The position numbers and the translations under genes are program-made. The notes beneath the pieces were generated by a model that saw nothing but the letters and a program-made list of their open reading frames with translations, was not told the DNA's origin and made no database searches. A DNA stretch of 64,000 nucleotides from contig OZ024858.1 in NCBI GenBank assembly GCA_964017155.1, forward strand, positions 26,177,187 to 26,241,186, in the 5' to 3' direction. Position 1 is the first letter of the stretch. Every line of letters begins with the position of its first letter. This DNA comes from Oasisia sp. SBJ-2009. Its lineage: Eukaryota; Annelida; Polychaeta; Sabellida; Siboglinidae. This document shows, one piece after another, positions 37,201 through 48,837 of this stretch.

Positions 37201-40200
37201 AATCCCCTGGTACTGGGGACACTTGTAATCCCCTGGTACTGGGGACACTTGTAATCCCCTGGTACTGGGGACACTTGTAATCCCCTGGTACTGGTAACAC
37301 TTGTAATACCCTGGTACTGGTGACACTTGTAATCCCCTGGTACTGGGGACATTTGTAATCTCCTGGTACTGGGGAGTGGGGACACTTGTAATCCCCTGGT
37401 ACTGGGGACATTTGTAATCTCCTGGTACTGGGGACATTTGTAATCCCCTGGTACTGGGGACACTTGTAATCCCCTGGTACTGGTGACACTTGTAATCCCC
37501 TGGTACTGGGGACACTTGTAATCCCCTGGTACTGGTAACACTTGTAATCCCCTGGTACTGGGGACATTTGTAATTTCGTGGTACTGGTGACACTTGTAAT
37601 CCCCTGATACTGGTGACACTTGTAATCCCCTGGTACTGGGGACACATGTAATCCCCTGGTACTGGGGACACATGTAATCCCCGGGTACTGGGGACACATG
37701 TAATCCCCTGGTACTGGGGACACTTGTAATCCCCTGGTACTGGGGACACATGTAATCCCCGGGTACTGGGGACACATGTAATTCCCTGGTACTGGGGACA
37801 CATGTAATCCCCGGGTACTGGGGACACATGTAATCCCCGGGTACTGGGGACACTTGTAATCCCCTGGTACTGGGGACACATGTAATTCCCTCCCACTGGT
37901 GACACTTGTAATCCCCTGCTGAGTTGACTAATACAGTCCGACAGTACAATTGTTATGGCATAGAGTAGATTAGTGTCCGATTTGAAATAAAACTAGAAAG
38001 GAGACAGTATTTTGTGCACTTGTCCGGGTGGAGGACCTCATCAATTTGTTTATAGTCGGTGAACATAAAGTGTCACTGCAGTGCGTCAGTGACGTCAACA
38101 CGTCACCATGGCATGCGCTGGCTTGTCACCTTGGGATGCACTAGCACGTGAGTTATCTGTGGGAGACAGTTATGGGAGATAGAGTATCTCAAGTGATGTC
38201 AGATGCTCGTGAATATAGTCGTTGAATAGATGATGTCGTTTAATCTACAGTGGACGCCAGGCAGAGGAAAGTCCATTAATTTCTCACAAGAGTCGCTCCA
38301 AGTCTCCGATGTGTTTTTCATTGCCACAATGACGTTCCATTTCGGTCGGCAGTGCACAGATTTAATTGGGATTCATTCGGCCGTTCCAATGATTTCCCCG
38401 CACAACACCGTAAAGCAGTTTATTTAGTTTTATTGATTAATGTGCGAAGTGTAGTTAAATCTCTTGGTGGGCAATTCAGGTACTCTGATGACATTTCAGA
38501 TATCCAGTGTCACCCAAGTGTTGAGGCGAGTGCACATGATTGATATTGATTGAGACCGAGACTGCAGTCTCCGTGAACATCGTTTGGGAGATATCGAGAT
38601 GATGGGTGACAGGGTGTGTCCTATGTAATGTTGTCCACTGTATATTAATAAACTTGTCACACCCATATTTGCCATTTTTACTGTACATAGCGGGTTGTGT
38701 TAGTATATATTAATATTATTATATTATCCATGTAATACTTTTGATTATTCTGACTGCCTGACAATGGGTTAGTTTCTAGTTATTCCCAAACATGAACTGT
38801 ATGCTCTAGAATGCAGCAGACTTGACTACTGCAATTCCTTCCTTTACAATGCCGCAAACAAGGATAGAGCAAAACTTCAGTGTGTCCAAAATTGTTTCAT
38901 AAGGGTAGTCACGTGTTCTCGTTTTTCAAGCACTATCAAGCACTCTCATCTACATAACCAGCATATCTAAATTCAATGTTAACTCCAGCAAGAAATCCCA
39001 GACAGCTACGCTCAACCAGTAGTAACCCTTTTACATCCCTCGGGTGAAAACGAAAGCCGGGACCAGAGCTTTCTCGGTTGCCGGGTGTGGAATTCACTTC
39101 CTGCCAGTGTTAAATCAGAAGGTAATAAAAAAAATTATAGTTTCATTCCGCCAACGTCTAAAAACCTCTTTAATGCTGCCTATCCTCCTTAGCCTCCTAG
39201 CTTCTTTATCCATCCATTGACGACTCACGCATTGCTTTCAATTACGAGTTTGCTTAATCCCTTGGTTTTGTCGCGCCACTGAGCTTGATCTTCGAGGATA
39301 TTGGCACAAAAGAAGTCATTATTATTTTTATGAGTACGACACCTTGTTTTCATCCTCTTTTTCTTATCCCAAATTTATTACATGCATACAAGTGAAATAT
39401 TTATAACAAACAATAAAGTATTAAATATTTCTATGAAATAATTATTAAAAATAGCGGCGTCCATAATGTAAGGCAATAGCAGTTCAGAAGCATTGACGTG
39501 TACTAGTTTTGTGTAAATAATAATGTTTTGCTGATGGACTCTCTCATTTATGATGGATTCAGTCTTGGTGGTTAGTTGTCAATCAAACGAGTGATGTAGA
39601 AGTAGGACAATTCTTGAGAATCTTCAGAATTCTGTGTAGTGTGTCTCCCTTGCCTGTCACGGCACACACAGACACACAATGTCACCCACAGTGGCAGGTT
39701 CACTGTCATCAGGGCTTTATGCAGGACCAAATTATTGCCAGTCACACATGTTTTGGTGGACACATGGATGTTAACTGTTAAGCTAGTTGACAAACTTTAA
39801 AATGAGTCTGATGACCTAACATGGACAAACACACATGTGACATCATTTACACTCACTTTTGAGGCATAACTGACAATATATATGGTTTTGAAAGAGCGTT
39901 CTTTTGCTCCTTCATTTTTTTACCCATCCACCCATATTTCTACCCGTCCAAAACGGTTTTTACCCGCCCAAATGACAGGTAGACAGGTCTCTGCTAAAAG
40001 CTATGACTGTCATCGTGTGGATGTCAGGAGACGGCTGCTTGCCTCGTCTGTTTCAACTGATCACTTTGTCTCTGGTTCCGGTTATCACAAAATCCATATA
40101 AAGGCCAACAAAATTACGGGACAAATCTTTGATGTTGGCGGTCGGGAGATGAGTAATTTCCTTGTACGTACAACAACATTACTAATTTACTACAATCTGT

Positions 40201-43200
40201 TTAGCACTTTGAGAGATTTGTGTTGTGGCATAGTTGACGCTTGGTGTACACACGGTGCTGGATGAGAGGTGGCGGCGTCATGTCATCCGTTCATCTCATG
40301 TGACAACTTATGATGTCCTCAGTGGGTAATGTAATGCGACACTTTTATGTAACATTTTGCAATGGATTGCCTTGCAGAATATTAAGTTACAGAGACAGTC
40401 TATCAACCTGTACAGGTCTGTGACTGAGCTAGTGTACAGTATATTGTAAGTTTAAACAGTCTTTTTGGGCATGTTACTATTTCCGTACTAGACAAATTTA
40501 TAGTGATCACTCTACATGTTTTGAAAGAAGTATAATACCGTTTTCACTTTATATAGTGTTAAAATGTTGTACCATACACCACAAGACATGATATATACAC
40601 TGTTGTAATTTTACAGTTCACATTTCTCAAGGTTATGCACGCATTGTACATTTGTTCCATGTTGTGTTAATCAGGTGGGGATGTTAATTTATAGATTACA
40701 ATTATACATACTTCTTCTTCTTCCGGATACTCCCCAGCATACCCCCTGGTATTACATCTGGAGTCAGGGATAAGGTAGGACAAGGAATGTTGCTTTCTAG
40801 TGACTGTGTTTACCTTGAATTATCAAATATGTTCACACCAGCCTTGTAACAACTAACAAGTGCTACACACAGATACTTCAGGAAATCCCATTTTGAGTGT
40901 CTCCACATATAGAGAGATTGTGGGCTTGTTGCCAGTGATTCTGACACTTGTCTTAATTAACAATTAACTGTGCATGTGAGACTGGATCAAATGATGGAAC
41001 CATTTACTTTACCCTTACATGACGTTGTAACTTGTCATCTTTGACTGTAATGAAACTGCCATATTCTCTTGCTACCTTCAGCTACCTGACATTACCGCCG
41101 TAGCATCGCAATTGCACTGATTTTGGCGAGGTATCTCTGACATAGTCACGTGAGGCTGTCAGTTTAGCTGCTAATGACTATGATTAGTGTGTGTAATGAC
41201 TGTCGCTGAAGGCGCTTTGGCTGCCCCGTGTCGTTGGAGGCAGTTGTCTGAATCCTCAGGCATGCCTTATAGTACAGTCTTATGGTGGCACAGTGTGTAT
41301 CATACCACATCATGCAGTCTTATGGAGGTACAGTGTGTATCATGCCACATAGTGGAGTGTTTTGGTAGTATTATGGTGGGTAGGCTGTGTATTTTGCAAT
41401 GTTGTTATATTGGCATGGTGCATATCATATCATATGGCTACGTACAGTGTTGTCTAGTGTGGTGCACATTGTGTTGTATGGTTTCACTTGGTATGGTTTC
41501 ACTTGGCATGATGTCACTTGGTATGGTTTCACTTGGCATGATGTCACTTGGTATGGTTTCACTTGGCATGATGTCACTTGGTATGGTTTCACTTGGCATG
41601 ATGTCACTTGGTATGGTTTCACTTGGCATGATGTCACTTGGTATGGTTTCACTTGGCATGATGTCACTTGGTATGGTTTCACTTGGCATGATGTCACTTG
41701 GTATGGTTTCACTTGGCATGATGTCACTTGGTATGGTTTCACTTGGCATGATGTCACTTGGTATGGTTTCACTTGGCATGATGTCACTTGGTATGGTTTC
41801 ACTTGGCATGATGTCACTTGGTATGGTTTCACTTGGCATGATGTCACTTGGTATGGTTTCACTTGGCATGATGTCACTTGGTATGGTGATGTTGTTGTTC
41901 TTCTCATCAGTGCCCGTGTATCGCGGATGAGTCTGGCTTTCATCCTGACTCTAGATTCTGGTTGCTGTGCCTCACTTCACCAGTACAGCACTGCTATCTC
42001 CATCAGCTGTCTTCACCTGCAATCTCTTCTCTTTGATACGGTGCAATATGATGCCACATGTAGAACCACATCTCACTGGCGTGGTTCACGGCAGGCCACA
42101 CGGTGCACAGCGCCAGTGGAGGGGAAGTCATTCCAGTGCGTTCCCAAGTCCCAGTGAGAGCCCAGTGGCCAGGTGTCGCACCTCCACCGCTGATTGAGTG
42201 CATTGACAGCCACCCAGTTGTTTAATTACGACAGCTGGCCGCCACGTATTACTGCTCTCATGTAATGGGTGTTATCGGGTTAGGCAGATGAGACTCTCCG
42301 AGGACACTTGGCCACGCAGAGACATGTACAACAGCAGGTGAACGCATCCTACCTGGACATGTAGAAAGAAGTATGGTAGTAGGGCTGCCACCAACTTCAG
42401 GGGATGTCCACCAGAGGGCGCAGCAGGGCTCTCTCAAAGTTGAGGGGGTAGGCCACCAGAGGGCGTAGCAGATCATGTGACAAAAGGTTTCCCGCCATTG
42501 GGGAGAGGGTTTAAATGCCAGGGCAGGGAAAAATATGGGAGGGTTTTGATGATGAGACTAAGTGAGTGAACACGTTGGTTTGGGGGAAGGTTTGAGCAGA
42601 ACCATGTGGTGCTTGATTTGTATCTTTATTCATATTATACTTTGACTGTTAGTTTATTACATTTATTTTTGAAGTGTAAATTAAAGATGGCACCTGTCGA
42701 GTTTTATATAAGGTGTTTGTTTCTGTTTATCAGTACAGCATAAGTATTGTTATTAAGTATACCCGCAAAGTTAATCCCCCTTTATTTAATCTGCCGTGCC
42801 TAATTACAATTAGTCTAGGCAGCGGTATGACAGAAGGATTAACTGTACATAGCATTGGTCTGAACACACAGCATTGTGAATCACCTTTCCTTCTGACACA
42901 GACAGGAAAGATGTGTTGCTTTTAATAAGAACAATAAGTGGTAACAACACCAGTTCATATAAACATTGCTTATTGACATAAGCCTACTTATATTCTTCTT
43001 GACCAAGGCGGTCAAATTATCTTGGAATGCTACTATTTCCTAGTAAGTATATTGTAGTAACTGAAACGTTTCTTTAGCCATGAAGCTGCCTTGCCAGGAA
43101 GTCCGAGCACTCCCACTGACCACTGGTCAAGTGGCTCCTAACCCACTCAAGCGCGTCATTAGTCACACCAGATCTGTGAGTGGGCAGTATGATCCCTGGT

Positions 43201-44442
43201 GGCAGAAGCAGTGGTTAGTGGTCAAGCTGCACTGGTCACTGGTCAAGCTGCACTGGTCAGTGGTCAAGCTGCACTGGTCAGTTGTCACAGGCTGGTCAAA
43301 CAACAACAATAGGACCACAGATAGGTTGATAGTGTCATTGTGTGGAGCTCTAGAGCCTGTGATTCAGTTGAGTGGTGTTCTGGTATGCTGAATGAGATAG
43401 ACTGCAGGTGGCCTGGCCGACTAGAGTTCATGTGACCTCCCAGCAAACAAGGAACCATTTCTGAACCAGTCGGCACGTGTCATGCTGGTTCATAATTGGT
43501 ACCGCTCCACCAGTATGTGTTTTCTTGTGTTTTCACGTGAATACACGTGTTCTGCCTGTTGTCACGAGTTTTGTACGAGTTTGACATGAGTCGTACTGGG
43601 TCAGAACTGGTACGGTTTCACTGGTACGTGTCATCATGACTCATGATTTCACGGTAAACACGTGTCGACACTCGACACACCAAATTTGTTCACAGAATCC
43701 GGTGAATTCACATACGGAAACATGTGAATTGAGCCAGTTGAACTCGTGAATTCACTTACAGAACATGTGAAATCACACGTCGTTGTTTGCTGGGTAACCT
43801 GTCTGTCTATGGTTCATGTGATTACTCCCAATAGACCAATAATTTTTGATAACGTAGGTAGTAGAACACTAATTCTGAACCGAAAGAATCAAGGCTCAAA
43901 TCATCTTTATAAAAATAGTTGTTACCCAAAAATGCACAATTTATGCCATGATCTTATATTTATCAATCATAAATTCCTCCTTGGTGGATAAATATGCTAT
44001 AATGTTTATATGATTGAAGTATAGCATTACTGAGATCATACTAATTTTTGTCACCTTTCACCATGACCCTTGCCTGAGTACTAGTTTAGAGGAAGCACCA
44101 GTTTAGAGATGCACTACTGACAGCTGTCCAGTGGAGAAAGTGAAGCCAAGTGGTCAACATTATACACTCTATTTGGGTTATTACCAGATTTTTTGCTCCT
44201 GCTAAGAAATAAGTATAGGCATTTTACAGACACTAGAAGGTTGGTACCTTAGACTCTCAAGCATTTTAGGGCAATTTTTTTCAGACCTGTTTGACTGTCT
44301 AAATATGTACAATTGAAAAAGGATGTCACTTCCAACATGTTTGAGATAGCATGACGTTGAGGTCATTGTAGAGTTCTATTTGGTCTAGTACAAATGACCG
44401 TATGGCCAATAACTAAATATTTACCGAGTTAATTTTGGAAGG

Positions 44443-44492
<50 letters not shown>

Positions 44493-46955
44493 TAATATGT
44501 ATGTGTATGATTATAAAAATGTATAATATTGCATTTGAAAGGATATAGAGAAACAGTGCCTAAAATGGTTTTAGTTAAATAGATAATGTGACACTAAAAT
44601 TGCAAGTAATTAAACAATATCATAATTTTTGGTGCACAATTAGTAAATTATGATGTATGGCCACTAGATAAACTGTAGGCCCTGTTGCTTCAGTAGTCAT
44701 GATGGACACATTGTCTTGTTTCAGTCGGCTGCCAGGCTGGGTGAAGGCTTTTGTACCAAACATCTTCTACATCACGGAGACAGCCTCCAACTTCTACCCC
44801 TTCACTACCACAGGTGGGTGTGGCCCGGTCCAGGACATCTCGGTGATGTTTATCTCAACCACCGGCTGTGTCCTGAGTTACTGGTGACATTCCATGACAG
44901 TAATCTCAATTATCTGTTCTTAGTGAGCGGTGTAATAGTATATCATTGGTGCTTCACACACATGTGTATAGTTACTGTGACTGCTTTCAACAAGTATACC
45001 CAGCAAACAACGACCCATGATTTCACATGTTCTGTAAGTGAATTCACGAGTTCAACTGGCTCAATTCGCGTGTTTCCGTACGTAAATTCACCGGATTCTG
45101 TGAACAAATTTGGTGTGTCGACACATGTTTACCGTGAAATCATGTGTTTTTCACGTGCTGACACGTGCCAGTGAAACCGTACCAGTTCTGACCCAGTACG
45201 ACTCGTGTCAAACTCGTTCAAAACTCGTGACAACAGGCAGAACACGTGTATTCACGGGAATACACATGAAAACACGTACTGGTGGAGTGGTACCAATTAC
45301 GAACTGGTATGACACGTGCCAACTGGTTCAGAAATGGTTCCTTGTTTGCTGGGCTGTGACTGTTTTCAGTGAGAGTATAGAAAGTGTACGTAAATATAGC
45401 AAACATTTCAATACAAATCTTGTAAATCAGCAGTGTATGATGTTATATTGGTAACTAACAGGATTACCTGGCACTGCAGACACAGCCACAAAGGTGTTGT
45501 GGAAAAGTGACATCTAGAGATTCAGTCCCAGTTGTCCTGTCATGAGAAACCTGCCCAGTTGTCCCCTGCTATGTCCCTAAACATAGTGATGGAAATATTC
45601 CTAGCACTAAACATCAGCCACCACAAACTCCAGTGTTCTGTTCAGATGTGGCCCAACAGTGGCAACTCTAAAATACAGTACAATATAAATAGGACCAACC
45701 ACCTGGTAACTATATTAGTACCCTTGGTCTTATATAACTCTTGCAGTCAAATTATATGATACAATAAAACAAGGAGTTATTTATAATCGCTGGTACTTTC
45801 ATAACATCATTCATGCCTTCACTGGGATGCAACGGGAAATTACAAAAAATGGAACATCGTTTTCTAACCAGACGACTTAGATGAATTGTTGAAAGTTTGG
45901 AGCCTGACATGCAACCAACGTACATCGATACGTAGGCTAGCAGGATCACAGTTAATTCTGTTTCCTCGACTAATTAGTGGTGGTCCCTTCACAGACTCTT
46001 CGAAATGTCACGTTTGCAATGAATGATGGGATGCCGGCGCGACGGCTGTAGCCAGCGCCCGGAGCCAGGCTTTGTTTATTTGCCAACTAATCAATATGAA
46101 TATCCTGGAAGGAAATTTGCAACGGTTTAGTACTTTGCAGTGATTTATAGCAGTGACAGTCTTTTTGGAATGAGTATAATAAAATCAGGTTTTCTTTGAA
46201 CTTGCAGCGATGGGAGCGCATATAATGGAATGGTAATGTGCGTTAGTGCATTTTGGTATTGGAGCAATATAGGGCATTGGTGCATGGTGCAATAGTCACA
46301 CAGCAATGGTGTGATGGTGCAATAGGGCATTGGTGTACTGTATTGGCAAGAAAAGAGAATAATCACTTGTTATTTATTTGTTACCCTACAACTAACACTA
46401 CATGTATAAGATGTGCTTAAATAAAAATATACGTAACATTTTTGTGCACTAGCCAACATAAACACCAGCATTTTAAGATGACAAGACAACTGTTATGGCT
46501 ATACAACCACACGGTCACAGGTTCAGTAACTGGAGGTCAGCATAAACATTTCATAAACAATGTTATCTGATTGTTCAAAACTTGCAGTGTCATCATGAAT
46601 TGAAAACCTGCAGCAGGTGTCCAGTTGTCTTGAATTCAGTTGGTGGTAAATGTTGGCTACGGGTGAGAACATTTTGTGTGTACACATGTATATGTGTAGG
46701 TAGCACCAGCGAGGCAACCTTTGAGCCGTTGCCAACAGGTTGTCAGTGTGACAAGACTTGATATAAAGCTTGAGATGTAATGACTGGATTAGCAGAAAGA
46801 CAGTACCAGTGGCACTCAAAAGCAGTATTTATCACTGGCCGTCTGGGTGTTAGCAGGATGGCATTTCATATTAGTGACTGCATTAAACTAAAAAAAAGTT
46901 TCTTACTCAGATGATCATGTGGAACTGCTATGCCATGTGTGTGTATAATTATGTG

Positions 46956-47013
<58 letters not shown>

Positions 47014-48782
47014 AGGGAGGGAGGGAGGGAGATACTACAATACTAAATTGAACTTGTTGAATTTTGCAAATGGATATTATATCTCTCAAAACACATCTTA
47101 CTAATATTATAAATATTAGTCACAAACGAAGGGTGTGTGCGACATCGTCGGCAAAATATCGACACAAAATATCGATAAACACAGCCATAATCGCTATGTA
47201 CTCCAGTCATGTACATTTTAGAGCACTACAACCCCAGGGGGTACATATCTTAATGCATGTCATAAAGTTGTACATGTCACTGTATTGCCCCTTAGTATGG
47301 CATTAGGAATTGTGGTACATGATCGACAACACCTAACGTCCCCAGTACATTGAAAAAACAGATTTTTTTCTTTATTAAAAACTAGGCACAGCAACAGGGA
47401 CACGTGTGGGGCCTCATTAAAAATGGTACTTGATTAGTCAGGGCTTAGGTGGATTAAGAGTTGTTTAAACGGAATTACAGTTGCAAAAAGGTAACAAAAA
47501 CCTCAAAAACACCACTAAGTCAACTGTAGTTCCTATAATTTGATTAATAGATATGCAAAACTGTATATTAGAAAGGCCTCATTAAACCCAATAAAGATAG
47601 CCAAACTATACACTCCTAGTTACAAAATACACTGATTGAGAGTCACAATCAGGCTGAAACCCCATGTCACTGGACTTGATCATACAGACACACGCAGACA
47701 CACACAGACACACACAAGCAGACATAAAAAGTACATACTCCCAAGTTCAGTACAGTAATGTTCAAAGAAGTTTATTAATGACAATGATGTTATGCTGTGA
47801 ATCTGTTTAATGTTAATTAAGTAATATTGAAAATGTTGTTTCTTTTCATGCAACTGACGACTGTTTCCACAGAATACACAGTGAGTATGGCATGCTACCA
47901 CTACCAGTTACTTCTTTCAAGTTGTATCTACATTGACATCAGGCATGGGGTCAAATACATTTGTATTTGAAAGTATTTAAAATTAATCCTTTTTTTAAAG
48001 TGCATTGTAATTGTATTTGTATATGACATTTAGGAATTGAAAGTATTTGTATTTAAATATTTTCCTCAAATATTTGATATTCTCAAATACTTTCAACTAC
48101 GTTTTCAAATACATTGTCAGTGTATCAACATTTCTGTTTCACGATCACATGTAATGCCTGCCAAACTGATTACCTTCACTGCAAGTCACGTTACACCAAA
48201 CCAGATGTTTTAAATCTTCAAAATACCCATTGATTGTTTACCAAAATGTCCTATTACCAAAATGTCCTATTACCAAAATGTCCAGTTACCAAAATGTCTG
48301 TTACCAAAATGTCCTTTACCAAAATGTCCTATACCAAAACGTCTCATCATAGATAGTTGACTCAAGAATTCAAGCTCCATCCATCAGGCTGTTAAAGAAA
48401 CTGCAAATATTCAGACATGTCATGTTTCTCTGATAATGCACAGAGATATGCATGCATGCATTCACATTGGTATGCATACATGCATTCACAGAGGTATGCA
48501 TACATGTAAGAAATGAAATGACACAGAAAAAGTTACAATCCCAGCAATCTTTATAGCCAAGTTGATCCATGCTCCACCATTCATGGCATCCACCACTTTC
48601 TGAAGCCACATTCACAAACATAATGGAGTTAGGAAGGTAACATGGTTATAGTAACAGTGGTTGCCAACAGCTCCAGACCGCCAGGCAGACAAACTCAGAC
48701 TAAAGCGCTTGAATAGCACCTTTATTATGCCTTTTATTATAAAATATTTAGTATGCATCTACATTTCTTACATACCAAATTA

Positions 48783-48837
<55 letters not shown>

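Noticed and set aside
30320..37917. CRISPR-like arrays (regular repeats)
   Set aside because: Units are contiguous with no unique spacers, and the DNA is eukaryotic.
36706..37949. Collagen-like or proline-rich frames (399, 370 and 252 codons) on the minus strand
   Set aside because: All three minus frames are open because the 26-bp unit has no stop. This is a repeat artefact in PITPNC1 intron 2.
41187..42157. Frames of 247 and 256 codons with [10 protein letters not shown] or [10 protein letters not shown] repeats
   Set aside because: They follow from a 30-bp unit divisible by three. Frames are open on both strands and there is no flanking gene structure.
46868..46908. Alternative 8-nt microexon ATGATCAT in PITPNC1 intron 3
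   Set aside because: It has an acceptable acceptor and length but a weak donor (GTGGAA), and would encode Asp-Asp-His instead of the conserved Glu-Tyr-Thr. The site at 47873-47880 is far better.
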